Assembly (NCBI GenBank): GCA_009859145.1
Contig: VRVR01000063.1
Location: forward strand, 70,983 to 129,233
Direction: 5' to 3'
DNA from: Andalucia godoyi
Taxonomy: Eukaryota; Discoba; Jakobea; Jakobida; Andaluciidae
DNA length: 58,251 bases
Shown: positions 28,891 to 40,385 of the stretch, piece after piece
How the letters are laid out: each line of letters begins with the position of its first letter
Position numbering within the stretch: position 1 is the first letter of the stretch
Made by a program: the position numbers and the translations under genes
The notes under the pieces: generated by a model
Told to the model about the DNA's origin: nothing
Database searches by the model: none
What the model saw: the letters and a program-made list of their open reading frames with translations, nothing else

Positions 28891-30192
28891 GAGAAGGGAA
28901 TGGAACCTGTAAGATTGACATTTTCAGGTTCAGCAAGACATTGAAATGTCGGCCAAATGAATGCGTCGCTTGAACGATCACTTCCGTTACGAAATGGGCC
29001 GACAGATTTGTAGCGTCCCTGCCGCTCTCTGGACAGTTTGCCCGCATGTGGGGGCACGGTCGTACGGAGAGCAATCGCGAAAGCTCGAATAGGCAACGCA
29101 ATTGCCCAGATTTAGAGATTCCCTTCAAAGGAACGGCGCGCGTTGAAGCGGATCTCACTGTTTTTTCCTTTGCTCGGCGCTGCATTAGCATCGTGCTGGG
29201 ATACTTGACCCGCTGACGAATTCTTTGGTTTCAATTTCCTCCGCTTCGCTTCATTGGTTGCAGAACAGCAATGAACGGACAATTGAAGGACAAAGACTAA
29301 CTCCGTCAAGGTGGCTCTTGCTACACGGTTCTCTTCAAACACAAATCTCTTACGAAATAGAATGTGAGCTTCCCCCCTGGAGAATGTAACTGGCCGTTAC
29401 TACGCGTACCGCAGAGATCAACAAGACCTGAAAAGGGCAGCGCAACTTGGGATCGAAGAGCTCCGTCCGGGCACACACACTGTAAACGCACTGAACCAGG
29501 AACAATATCAGGAAACAACGTGGGGAGCAGCGGGACGATAAAAAAGAGCCGTTCGGCTTGGTTTCCAGCTGTGTGACGAAAGAGAAATAAATACAGAGCA
29601 ACTCAAAAGGAAAATCAGGTCGGAGAAGAAGAAAAGATGATGACATTATGCAAAGAGTTGTTGGAGGGAAATTTAAATAAGTTAGTTCTCTGAAGAACCT
29701 GTCAGCCTCTTTTCAACAAGGACGACCTTGCCACCGAGAGTTGCAAACGTGCCAACTTTGACGGCGTTGGCAACTTGCTCATTTGAGGCATATTTCCCTC
29801 TCTTCAACAGTCAAAAACGAACCTGGAGTCGGAGCAGGAGACGCTGTAATACATCCCGCCGCCGCACTCCAAGCAATTACATTCGCAGCACATTGTGCAG
29901 AGGATCCACGAAAGTCTAAGCAGCGTAACTTCCTTCCAGCTTCGCCGAACCTTCGAAGATTCATGAAAACATTAAGCTTGCTTGCTGGCGTGTGGACAAT
30001 TGCAAGGACAAATCAGTTCCCTTGGCATCGATGCTTTTTGGATTCTCTTCTTCAAAATCTGTTTGGTTTGCACCTAGCATCTGAGAGGAGCTGGATTCTG
30101 ACTCATTATTTCCGAGCAAATGTCTGTCTTTTTCAATCTGTCGTCGAAAAGTCCGTCAGTTTGCCGGCTGTCGAATGTCGGTGGCAGGCTGT
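28891..30192. other. 1.3-kb stretch without a recognised gene
   Basis: Open frames on both strands (28769-29191 minus; 29783-30283 plus) show no motif. It holds the promoter of the Zn-cluster gene and the sequence into which the truncated nuclease-kinase copy ends. Confidence 0.4.
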
Positions 30193-31048
30193 TCAGATAT
30201 CTTTTTTGAGCTTAGCATGCATCAGAGAATACCGACATTCCTCCGTGTCCAGTGCAACGCGGTCTGTTTGGAAAAGATCATAGTCCCAGCCGCTGCGAGT
30301 CTGCAGAATGCGGAGATGCAAGAACACGATCGAGGTGCGGTTGCATGCAAATCCCCAGTACGAAAGTCGGCGTATCCCGCACTCTTCGACAATATGTGCA
30401 AAGCGTTGGTACACTTGCTGAACAGCCTCCAACAACTTCGCGTCCGCATGTTCGTCGTTAGATCCTTTGAGCTCACCCACAAGACACGCTTCAAAGTACG
30501 CGGCTAATCGCCTGGCAACGCGTCCGCGGCAAAAAAGCAAGTCCACACGCTGGATTAGTCCGTACAGACCGCTTCTCGAAAAGTCTACGAGGTGCACATC
30601 GCCGTGCTTGGAAAGAAACCCCGTGAAAAACAGCCGAAATTGATCCTGCAGCGGTGGCTCCGTACAGTCCACAGGTAAACTACCGACCGTCTCATTCCAC
30701 AGGGTTTGGAAATCATCCCAGTGCAAAAGAGAAACCTCCACGAAAGCGAAGAGCTGCTGCAGAGTAGCCCTCGAGGTCCATAGATTTGTTCCCCGGCTGC
30801 GTGACGATGATCCGACAGCCAATAGATGTCGCGAGAGACCGGTGAGAAACGTTTCAATTCTCGATTTCTGCAGTTCATTTTCCAGCCACTGCTGCTTGAT
30901 CTGCGACTTCTCCTTTTCACGGCGCTCCTTCTCCTTCTCTCTCTTTCTCAAGACGTTCTTGTTTAAAGGCTGCTTGAGCGACCTCTTTCTCGTGTTCTGA
31001 CTGCTTGAGCTTCTCTCGAAGCTTCCGATTTTCAAGATTTGGATCCAT
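30193..31048 (-). pseudogene. Truncated nuclease-kinase paralogue (kinase half missing)
   Basis: From ATG 31048 the frame reads MDPNLENRKLREKLKQSE, like the start of the gene at 37799; a shift within the GA-rich coiled-coil region (about 30926-30950) moves to a second frame that continues KSRIETFLTGLSRHLLAVGSSSRS, the domain HLVDFSRSGLYGLIQRVDLLFCRG, the ELK motif (LVGELKGS) and GFACNRTSIVFLHLRIL. Homology stops abruptly at about 30245 after VALDTE, followed by 15 unrelated residues and a stop. The linker and entire kinase domain are absent. It is closest to the 37799 copy. The break gives a fragment, not a product. Confidence 0.83.
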
Positions 31049-31341
31049 TGCACTTGTGATTTAACAAGAAGGGGAAATTACAAGAAAAGAAAAGAAAGAG
31101 GAAAATGGTAAAGAAGCGGGTATTGGACACAGACGAGGAAAACCAAGAAGCGGGTGTTTTTCGAATTGCTCCGACGACTTGGATCTCGAATTTTTTAAGT
31201 CTCAAATCGATGCACGTCCTGAATCGACATACGTCAACAAGCCTTCCGCTGTCGGAAAATCGCGGTTCCTTCAAATTCTTCAAATTACAAATTCCTTTGC
31301 TCATTTTTCATGTATTATTCGACTTCCAGACACGCGCCCCC

Positions 31342-34300
31342 ATGACGTTCATTGTCTTGCACGTGCTTTCGCTTCAGCTCCTTTTCTCATCGACGTGTTG
31401 CGTCGTCTGCTGCACTCCCACACATATCCCCTTTGATGGAAAAATCGGCTTGCTCCCTCCAAACGTCGTGCAGCCACTCAAGCAACACATGTTGCAGGAT
31501 CGCTTCGGCAGCGATTCCCGTTCATCCGATTCGACACGATGGCTGCTGCAGGCAACTGTGAGAATGCAAGTTGGTGGGAAGAGTTGGAACGACAATTCGA
31601 TGCAATGCTTCTTGGAATGGTGGAAGACAGCATCTTTGGATTTGCAACAGGGCTGATGAGTCAGCTTCAGCGAGTGGAAGTCGATACGACAGCGAATCTT
31701 AATCTTGAGCAACAGCATCATCGTCATTCGTCGACGAGTTTATCTGATGACATCCGTCAGAAACCGAAAGCTGTTCGATCGTCACACCGTAATTCATTCT
31801 TGGACTTGATGGCCGAACAGTATCCTGGAAGGAAATTGGATCGGAAAGACAGTCACGTGTACAACTCAGGAATGCTCCTAACCTGCAATTTGTTCGTGAA
31901 AACAGAGATTGTTTCCCCGTCGAAGCAAAACAGTCTTTCAGTCCTGTTTCGCATGCTCCGGATTGTGCGGTGCTTGCTGATTTGTACAAGAGTACGAATG
32001 GACCAGGCTGGCAGCCCATAAATTGGGGAGGGACTCTGCCGTTGAATTTCTCGACATCTTGTTGTTCTCCTCCTTTAGGTGGCTATCAGTGCGATGCGCT
32101 TACAGGAAGGATCGTGAAAATTGACTTGTCTTCCAATCAGCTCGTTGGGCCGATTCCAGCATCGTTGAGTGATTTGTCACTGTTGGCAGATCTTCGTTTG
32201 TATTTCAATGCCCTCTCTGGGGGCATCCCGGAATCTTTGTGGACTTTGGTGCGATTGAATTATTTGGATCTGAGCAATTGCGCACTGTCTGGCGATATTT
32301 CGGCTCAGATAGGATCGTTGGTGTACTTGCAGTATCTGAACTTGGATTCCAACCAACTCACGGAATCTATTCCTGATTCTCTTGGCGATCTATCGCTACT
32401 TCAGATCTTGGACCTATCTTCGAACCAGCTGACAGGATCCATTCCTGCGTCTCTGGGTTCTCTTTCGCAGCTTGAGTACTTGGTTCTGTATTCGAATCAT
32501 CTGATTGGCTCAATTCCGCCGTCGCTGGGCAATCTGGCGCAACTTCAAATGTTGTATTTGTATTCCAACCAGCTGACGGGTCCGATCCCGTCTTCGTTCG
32601 GTGATCTGTCGGAGCTTGATTTTTTGGATATGAACTTCAATCAACTGACAGAGTCGATTCCATCATCGTTGGGCCGTCTGTCGCAACTTCAAATGTTGTA
32701 TTTGTACTCCAACGAGCTGAGTGGATCGGTTCCTGCGTCGCTTGGCAATTTGACACAGCTTCAGTACTTGGATCTTTCTTTTAATCGTCTTAGTGGTTCG
32801 CTTCCAGTTACCATGAAGCAATATACGAATTTGCTGGAACTGCGGTTACAGTTCAATGAGCTATCGGGTCCGATATTTCCGCAAGTTTCTCTGATGAATG
32901 CACTCCATGAATTGTCAATTCAAGCCAACTCATTCTCGGGTAATATCTCCTGCAGTTCTCTTCCGTCATCGCTCATTACGCTGAACGCACAAGGCAACAA
33001 TTTGGGCGGAATGATTGGTGATTGCTTCTGTGACAATCTGCCTGCATTACAATATCTCCATCTTGGGAGCAATTGGATGACGCGGTTCAGCAATTGCTCC
33101 ATATCATCGCTCCGGAGCTTAGACCTTTCCAATAACCGTCTTGACGTTTTTCCATTCCATCGAATTTCGCAGTTCTCGAATCTCACGTCGTTGGATTTAT
33201 CGAAGAATCGTTTGTATGGGGATTTTCCGCAAGATGTGTTCCAGCAGACTTCTTCATTGCGCACTGTGTCTCTGGCTTACAATAACTTCTCTGGAGATTT
33301 TCCGATTCAACCGTGTGTTTCGCTGTCCTCTCTGGAAGCTATTGACTTGTCCGGGAATTCGATATCGGGTATGAATGGGTATTGGTCATTTCCCCCTGGC
33401 GATAAGTGCAATTCTCCGTACGCGTCTCTTGCGACTTTGAAGTTATCGGACACGGGCTTGAATCCTGTTGCATCATACGACGGAAATTTTGGTGTCCAAT
33501 ATGCGTCCTTTTTGTCCTTTTTGCCGTTATTTCCTGCGCTTGTGAACCTGGACTTGTCATCCAATCATCTAACTACGGGTTTGGACAGTATTTTGAGCAA
33601 TCTTCCCCTCTTGAAATCGTTGAACATACAATCGAATCCGAATATGAGATTGACGACAGCGGCAACCCCGGTTTCTCGGGCTTTGTTTCAATTTTCGGCT
33701 AACTTTGGGTATCCTTTCAGTGTGAACATGACGTGCTACTCTGCGACCTTTGCATCCGGTCTTTCCATTCAAGCGGATCCTCTGTTTTATGATTATCGGT
33801 ACTGTGTCTGCCGACCCGGATTCTTTGGCAAACCTCCCCATTGTCTGCCGTGTCTTCCGCATGCCGCTTGTTCGTTCACGAGTGAATCGATCATTCCGCT
33901 GCTGAACACCACATCTGCGTGGAATGACAGCGGGAATGTGGTGGCACAAGAAGGGTACTACGCATCTCCGTTTGTGCCACTCGGTGAAATGATGAGCAAT
34001 CAATTGTATCCAAAAACCATAGAAATATGTGCGCATGCAGGTACGGATTTGACACCCTGCGATGCTAATCAAGAGAAATCGTGCAAAACGGGGTATCAAG
34101 GCAGACTCTGTTCCGGTTGTTCCTCTGGATACTTCCGAACAGGTGATCGATGCGTAGAATGCCCGGATTCAGTCGGACTCGTGTTCTTCGCGATGTTTGT
34201 CGTTCTTGCTGCTGTTGGTTTGGTGGTGTGGTCGTTTTTCGTTGGTTCCTCTTCATCTGGGTTGGTCAAAGTGCTGGTGTTCTTCTGGCAAGCGCTGTTC

Positions 34301-35260
34301 TTCATTCGGGCGCCGATGTCGAGTGGATTGTACAGTTTCACCCACAGCGCTTCGTCCGTCAGTACGTTGTCTGTTGCCGGACCAGAATGCTTTTTCCACA
34401 ATTGGGACTACGCAACGAACTACGGTTTCGCTGTCACCGCACCGTTCGTTTCGTTGTTCGTCGCTTTCCTCATTTGGATTCTCGGATCACTCAGGGTGCA
34501 AACTCGTGCAATCCAAACCAAGGAGGCATGGCTAGATCGATGCCGCCGATCTGCCATTTTCTTGTTCTTGTTCTTCTTCATGTCTGCCGTGTCTGCCGTT
34601 CTTGCTTCTCTGTCTTGCGCCACGGATGCCGGCGATGGCAAGTCGTACCTTGTTTACTATCCCGATGAAGAATGTTCCCCGACACTGCAGGCGGTTTCTT
34701 CCATTCTTCTGTTGCTATTCGCAGCAGCTATTCCAGGAACACTGTCTTTCCTTGTTTGGCGCAGCGGTGTGCTGTCCGAGAATGCGAAACCGCAAACACG
34801 CAGGATGCTTGTTTATTCCTTGCTTTTTGGTTCCTACCGACCGAATCGGCGATGGTGGGAGCTGGTTGTGACCGTTCGTCGAGTGTTGGTTGTCTCTGCA
34901 TATGTGACCATCCCACCACTCTCGGAGTATCGCACCATGTTGGTGGCAACTGTTTTGGTGACTGCGGCAAGTATCCAAGCAATCGCTACGCCGTACCATC
35001 GTTCTGCCGAGAATTCTCTCGAAATCATCTCTCTCGGAATCCTTCTTGTGAATCTCGTCTGTTCCGTTCAATCGCAAGTCCTGGGGGTGCAGGACGTTAA
35101 CGGTTCGGGAGCAATTGTGTTTTTGCTGAACATTGGATTTTCAGCGGTTCTTATTGCGATGCTGGTATCGCACTTTCGACGACGGTGGCGAAAGAACGAG
35201 AATTTGAGCTGCCCAGATTCGCTGAACGAGGGTTTGCTTGGACAGGATGCAGCGCTTTAG
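31342..35260 (+). CDS. LRR receptor with Cys-rich stalk and multi-TM C-terminus; 5' exon structure unresolved
   Basis: The uninterrupted part runs from about 31793 (first start-like codon 31970) to TAG 35260, about 1,100 residues. Plant-type LRRs (LSSNQLTGSIPASLG pattern) fill roughly residues 30-590. A Cys-rich stalk follows (CVCRPGFFGKPPHCLPC; VVAQEGYYASP; CSGCSSGYFRTGDRCVECP, GCC2/GCC3-like), then six to eight TM helices from about residue 733 to 1080 and a short cytosolic tail. Upstream, ATG 31342 begins a signal peptide (IVLHVLSLQLLFSSTCCVVC) in another frame, with a third frame between (31539-31800), so the 5' end is either spliced or frameshifted. Probably a plasma-membrane sensor; the ligand is unknown. 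Two damaged paralogues lie at 54.6-58.1 kb. Confidence 0.8.
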
Positions 35261-35525
35261 CCCATCTGATACAAGCCCGAATGCTTCTGCACATGAGTAC
35301 TTTGGACTGGCCGTATGTCGCTGTTCTTTTCCATTCCCTCCTCTTGCAGCTCTTGAGAACATTTCGCAAAGTAAAGATGCAGACCATGAACTATCAGAGG
35401 AACGTCGCACTCAGAATGAATTCAATCACCATAATTGAGCGGCACGTGCATAAACCTGGAGAACAGACCTCGTTGGAATGACTGCGAGATCTGCTGTTTT
35501 CATCGAACGTTCAAACCGAGTCGTT

Positions 35526-37430
35526 TTAACCATGGGAAGTTTCAAAGAACTCTCGCATGCGACTAACCAGCCGTTCACTCGCGCTACTCCGTTTCTTCAG
35601 CTCAAACAAACTGGGGAACTCATGATGCAGTCTTTGGAAAAAGGAACGCAAGGGTCGCCGCTCCTCCGTGTCAAGCGCCGGGATCGGAAGAGATGGATTC
35701 AGCACATCGTTCAGAATACGCGACCGCATTCGAAACAGTGCATCTTTGTTGTGCAGCCGTGTGTGCTTTTCTCGATGGGTCGACTCCTTTAGGAAAATAG
35801 CCACCGGCGGCAGCCACGAGAGAACATCGCCGATGGCGAGGTACAATGCGGTGAGTACAGCCTGCTGCAGACACACTTGGAGTCGCTCGCCATCCGTCAG
35901 ATCCGTCAGAGAACGCACGAGGTCCAGCCAGTCGGGGGAGAAGGCCGCGTGGTAGTGAAACTCTTTCTTGTCGTGCTTCTGGATAAAGGACGCGCCGCCC
36001 CAGTCGATCAAGCATATGGGAAACGGAAAGTCGCTTTGCACCTCCTCTAGTAACACGATGTTTTGCGGACAAATATCCATGTGGTGGATGCCATGCTCAC
36101 CGCATTGCAGTATGATGCTGGTCAACTGTTGCAAAAGTTCCGTGCAGAATACGAGGGCGCGGTTCGGGTAGCACGATGCAAGTGGCAACGGCACTCCTAT
36201 GGGCGCAGTGCACAGAATCGCTCCTTGATCGGACTGTTCGGAATGCAAGAGAGTGGGGACCCAGAAGCGATGACGGCCCCAGTCGATTCTGGAAAGCTCC
36301 TGCAGTGCACCTAGTTCGGTGGTCCATTCCGCATGCTTCGATGCCGGAAAGCACTTGACAACGACGGAGATTGTTGAATCAAGAGTCGCGGTCGCCAGTT
36401 CCACAGCATCCATCTTCCCGATGCCATGGACCGGTGCACGCTGCAGCATTCCAGTCAGCTCCAGTCTCGGCGAAATAGACAGCGAGCGCACGATTCCAGA
36501 GGACAAGGTGGACACAACTGGTGGCGGTGCGCCATTCCACCCACACAACGTATGCGGATCACTGGCCAGCAAGAAGCAAAGGCCTTTCATACCGTCCTCG
36601 TGAAGTGCAATTGGAGCAGTTTCCAGCAGCTCGTAGTCCCATCCAGACTCGGAATCGAAAATACGCAAACAAATGAAAACAATGAAATTTCGGTTGCACG
36701 CAAAGCCCCAACACACACGTCGAGAAATACCGGACTCCTGAACAATGTGCGCAAATCGCTGGTACACTTGCAAGGTAGCCTCGGAGAGCTTCGACTTTTC
36801 GGTGCCATCATGTTGATCGGACGCCTTGAGTTCCACAACGAGACTCACTCCATGATACATGGGCCGCCGCACCGCCAGACGGCCGATGTAAAGCAGCAAG
36901 TCCACTCGTTGCCTCTGTCCATAGAGACCACTGCGCGAGAAGTCCACCACGTGCATGTCACCGTGTTTGGAGAGGAATCTCGTGATGAACAACCGAAGCT
37001 GGTCTTGCAGGAGCGGCTCAGGACATGAGTCGAGAGGCAACGTTCCCACTGTCTCATTCCACATTGCCTGGAAATCCTCCCAGAACGGGAGATTGGAAGA
37101 AATGGAGGGGAAAAGATCGTCAAACGAAGCATCCGTGGCATACAAATTGGTGGTGTGGCTGCGCGACGACGATCCCAAAGCCAGCAAATCCTGCGACAAC
37201 TTGGAGATGAAAAGCTCGATTTTTGTTACAATCAATTCTTCTTGCGACGTTTTCGCTTGTTCTTGGGACTTGACCGCTTGCTCTTCCGACTTCTTCGCTT
37301 GTTCTTCGGCAGCAAGTCTTCTTCGATGCTCTGCTTCCTTCTCTTGGCGCTCTCTCTCATTTTCACGGTTCAGCCGCTCAATTTGTTTGAGCAGCTTCTG
37401 AACCACATCATCTGAATCGGACGAACTCAT
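35526..37430 (-). CDS. Crinkler-like nuclease-kinase fusion protein, intact copy A
   Basis: 634 residues from ATG 37430, stop TAA. A charged coiled coil (residues ~10-75, ERERQEKEAEHRRR) precedes a PD-(D/E)XK nuclease-like domain: VDFSRSGLYGQRQRVDLLLY (Asp), then VVELKAS (ExK), then QVYQRFAHI. A linker leads to a eukaryotic-type protein kinase: VVVKCF (Lys), HHMDICPQNIVLLEE (catalytic loop HxDxxxxN) and LIDWGGASF (DFG as DWG). All key residues of both catalytic units seem present. The combination belongs to the Crinkler/CR-effector-related toolkit known from oomycetes, chytrids and other eukaryotes, where such proteins are thought to act in conflict or as effectors. No signal peptide. Head to head with copy B. 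Confidence 0.82.
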   Translation of the reverse strand: MSSSDSDDVVQKLLKQIERLNRENERERQEKEAEHRRRLAAEEQAKKSEEQAVKSQEQAKTSQEELIVTKIELFISKLSQDLLALGSSSRSHTTNLYATDASFDDLFPSISSNLPFWEDFQAMWNETVGTLPLDSCPEPLLQDQLRLFITRFLSKHGDMHVVDFSRSGLYGQRQRVDLLLYIGRLAVRRPMYHGVSLVVELKASDQHDGTEKSKLSEATLQVYQRFAHIVQESGISRRVCWGFACNRNFIVFICLRIFDSESGWDYELLETAPIALHEDGMKGLCFLLASDPHTLCGWNGAPPPVVSTLSSGIVRSLSISPRLELTGMLQRAPVHGIGKMDAVELATATLDSTISVVVKCFPASKHAEWTTELGALQELSRIDWGRHRFWVPTLLHSEQSDQGAILCTAPIGVPLPLASCYPNRALVFCTELLQQLTSIILQCGEHGIHHMDICPQNIVLLEEVQSDFPFPICLIDWGGASFIQKHDKKEFHYHAAFSPDWLDLVRSLTDLTDGERLQVCLQQAVLTALYLAIGDVLSWLPPVAIFLKESTHREKHTRLHNKDALFRMRSRILNDVLNPSLPIPALDTEERRPLRSFFQRLHHEFPSLFELKKRSSASERLVSRMREFFETSHG

Positions 37431-37798
37431 GATTGATCAAAGAAATAAATTGATTTGAAACAAAGAAAGCTAGGAGAAGAAAAAAGAAGAAAAAGAGGAG
37501 GAGGGAGAAGGGAAAAACACGAAGCGGAGTAAAAATGTGACAAATGCGGGGTTTTCCCGACTGCCCCGATGGTATGAGTACAGACATTCTACGACTCACA
37601 TCTCTGAATAGCTATTCACAAGTATGAGTCTTGGAAAATCCGTACTCATTGTCTCCAAGGGAATCGGGTATTTTCTAAACTGATGCATTTCTCAGGACTT
37701 TTCATTCACTCTTTTTTAATTTCCCGATCCTTCACCATTTCCTCTTTTCTTTTCTTTTTCTGTTTATGTATTTTCTCCCCTGTTAAACTGTCAGTGCA
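37431..37798. promoter_or_regulatory. Divergent promoter shared by the two intact nuclease-kinase genes
   Basis: Only 368 nt separate the two start codons. Both sides carry long pyrimidine-rich (on the coding strand) leaders next to the ATG. A short repeated element with the word gtatgag / cgtactcat occurs around 37570-37650. Co-regulation is likely (inference). Confidence 0.5.
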
Positions 37799-39733
37799 AT
37801 GGATCCAAACCAGATCATTCAGGAGCTTCAAGAGAAGCTTAAGCAGTCAGAACGAGAGACGGAGAAGGAACGCCGCGAAAAGGAGAGAGAAAGAGAAGAG
37901 AAAGAGGAAGAACGTCGAGAAAAGGAGTTAGCGCAGCAAGGGCAGGAGAGAGAACGCCAAGAGAAGGAGAGGGAAAGACAGGAGAAGGAAGTAGCGCAAC
38001 AAGAACTGCAGAAATCAAGAATTGAAACATTCCTCATCGGGCTCTCGCGAGATCTGTTGGCAGTCGGCTCATCTTCACGGAGTCAGGGAACAACCCTCTG
38101 CACCTCGAGCGCTACTATCCAGCAGCTCTTCGCTTTTGTTCAGGGTTCTCTTTCCCATTGGAATGATTTCCAGGCACTCTGGAATGACACCGTAGGAAGT
38201 TTACCGCTCAATTCCCCCGAGCCGCTGTTACAGGAGCAGTTTCGGCTGTTTTTCATGCGATTTCTTTCCAAGCACGGCGATGTGCATCTCGTGGATTTTT
38301 CAAGAAGCGGTCTGTATGGATTGATCCAGCGTGTGGACTTGCTGTTTTGCCGCGGACGCGTTGCCAGGCGACTTGCCACGTACTTTGAATCCTGTCTTGT
38401 CGGTGAGCTCAAAGCATCGGGCCGCGGCAGACGTCCGGACGCGAAGTTGGAAAAGGCCGTTCAACAAGTGTACCAACGTTTTGCACATATTGTCGAAGAG
38501 TGCGGGATACGCCGACGTTCCTACTGGGGATTTGCATGCAACCGCACGTCGATCGTGTTCTTGCATTTGCGCATTCTGCCGACTCGCAGCGGCTGGGACT
38601 ATGACTTGTTGCAATCGAGCCCCGTTGCACTGGACACGGAGGGCTTGCGTGCACTGTGCATGTTGCTTTCATTTGATTCCCACACGATGTGTTCCTGGGA
38701 CGGCGAAGCACCTCCCGTCGTGTCCGCTGCATCGTCTGCAATTGTTTCTTCATTGCGAATTGCAAGCCAAGTCGAGCTATCGGGGATGCTACAGCGTGGA
38801 CCCGTGCATGGAGTGGGAGAGCCGGATGCAGTCGAGGTTGCGACGGGCGTGGTGGATCAGACAACGGCAGTGGTCGTGAAGAGCTTTCCGCCTTCGAAGC
38901 AGGGTGAGATGGAAACGGAGCGAAGTGTGTTGCTCGAGATTTCGCGAATCGACTGGGACGCTCACAAGTACTGGGTGCCATCCCTTGTTCTCGCCGAGCA
39001 GTCTGAGCGTGGCGGTATTCTGTGCACGACTCCCGTCGGCAATCCTTTGCCGCTTGCATCGTGCTTTTCCGAGCATGCGATGCTTTACTGCGCCGAGCTC
39101 CTTCTTCAGCTGACGTCCATCGTGTCGAACTACCACGAGAAGGGCGTCCACCACATGGATATTTGTCCGCAGAACATCGTGTTGCTGGATGAGCAACAAA
39201 CTGCCGTGCGATTTCCCATATGCTTGATTGACTGGGGCGGTGCATCGTTTATGCAGAAACTAGACAAAAAAGAGTTTCACTACCACACTACCTTCTCGCC
39301 CGATTGGCTGGATGCAGTGGCGTCGTTGGCCGATCTGTCCGATGGCGAGCGACTGCAGGTCTGCTTGCAGCAGGCAATGCTGACGACGATGTGCATCGCA
39401 TTCGGCGACGTGCTCTCGTGGCTGCCGCCAATGGCCATTATTCTTGATGAGAAGAATCTGCAACAGGATTCGCATTCGCGCGTGCGAACGAAAGATGACT
39501 TGTTCAAGATTCGAAGAGAAATCATCACTCATTTGCTGGATACCTCGCTTGACACGCCGGTACTGGCCGGCCGCGATTCTCTGCGATTGTTTTTCCAGCA
39601 GCTGAGGGACGCGGTTCCGACGCTTTTTGAATTGGAAGAACGCAGCATTGCGGACAATGCGATGGCAGTTCGAATACGTGAGTTCTGTGCAGATGTGTGT
39701 GGCCGTCAGTTCGCTGAACTCCCGGCGCAATAG
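37799..39733 (+). CDS. Crinkler-like nuclease-kinase fusion protein, intact copy B
   Basis: 644 residues from ATG 37799, stop TAG. Coiled coil of E/R/K repeats at residues 10-70. Nuclease-like domain about 75-290: D180 in QRVDLLFC, E203 and K205 in VGELKAS, Q222/Q223 in the following helix, a PD-(D/E)XK layout. Kinase-like domain about 345-560: K361 (VVVKSF), HHMD loop with D454 and N459, and D478-W-G. A hydrophobic helical tail follows. It differs from copy A mainly in the coiled coil and around 190-240, where it matches the truncated copy at 30193. No signal peptide or TM. A DNA-targeting role regulated by phosphorylation is inferred; activity is not proven. Confidence 0.83.
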   Translation: MDPNQIIQELQEKLKQSERETEKERREKEREREEKEEERREKELAQQGQERERQEKERERQEKEVAQQELQKSRIETFLIGLSRDLLAVGSSSRSQGTTLCTSSATIQQLFAFVQGSLSHWNDFQALWNDTVGSLPLNSPEPLLQEQFRLFFMRFLSKHGDVHLVDFSRSGLYGLIQRVDLLFCRGRVARRLATYFESCLVGELKASGRGRRPDAKLEKAVQQVYQRFAHIVEECGIRRRSYWGFACNRTSIVFLHLRILPTRSGWDYDLLQSSPVALDTEGLRALCMLLSFDSHTMCSWDGEAPPVVSAASSAIVSSLRIASQVELSGMLQRGPVHGVGEPDAVEVATGVVDQTTAVVVKSFPPSKQGEMETERSVLLEISRIDWDAHKYWVPSLVLAEQSERGGILCTTPVGNPLPLASCFSEHAMLYCAELLLQLTSIVSNYHEKGVHHMDICPQNIVLLDEQQTAVRFPICLIDWGGASFMQKLDKKEFHYHTTFSPDWLDAVASLADLSDGERLQVCLQQAMLTTMCIAFGDVLSWLPPMAIILDEKNLQQDSHSRVRTKDDLFKIRREIITHLLDTSLDTPVLAGRDSLRLFFQQLRDAVPTLFELEERSIADNAMAVRIREFCADVCGRQFAELPAQ

Positions 39734-40385
39734 CTGCTTGGAAATCAGCCACACTGCGTATTTGGTCTAGGGGTGCCACGGCATACTTGCACAGGATTAC
39801 GTTTGTTATAAACGTCATGCACCCTTTTAGAAGGACGTCCTCCAAAGAACGCATTCCAACATCCGAACTCCCGATTACGTGGCCATCATGGATGGTATTG
39901 GCAGCACGGTTACTGGGAGCCGCAGTCGAGTGTGCGAGGTCTGCCAGCATATCACCGAACAGTACAAGTCGATTACCAAGACTGCCATGAAGGAAGAATA
40001 CTTCGTTTCAGAAGAAGATGTTGAGTCGTACGTGGATCCTGTGTACCGCCTGACCCGCATCGACCAAGCGATCCTCCCGTGTGTCTGTACGACGAGAAAA
40101 GCGGTCATCCGGATTGGTAGAAAGAAAACGTAGAAGTGTTGAACAATCACTCATTTGAATTTTCAGTCACTACATTCTGGTACTGGTCAGTAAATATAGG
40201 GGGACATCAGACTAGGAGGATCAGCCATCGGCGTGCCATCGTTCAAAACAAATGTTTTTATGTCCTGTAGCCAGTTTTGCCCTTTCAGTAACCAGGAAGA
40301 CGGACGTTTTCCAGAGGAAACAGAAATGAATAATTTGAACCAAAACCAAAAATGCCAAGAAACAACGGTGTGTTGCAGCACCAGT
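39734..40385. other. Intergenic region with a weak small ORF
   Basis: A plus-strand frame (about 39886-40133, ~80 codons, from MDGIGSTVTGSRSRVCEVC to IGRKKT) has coding-like composition with CEVC and acidic EYFVSEEDVESYVDP, but no family is recognised. The rest is the 3' flank. Confidence 0.3.

Noticed and set aside
38409-39245. 278-codon minus-strand frame inside nuclease-kinase copy B
   Set aside because: Shadow frame; the plus strand carries all kinase and nuclease motifs.
30193-39733. Retrotransposon or DNA transposon carrying the nuclease-kinase genes
   Set aside because: No reverse transcriptase, transposase, long terminal repeats or inverted terminal repeats are visible around any copy; dispersal remains unexplained.
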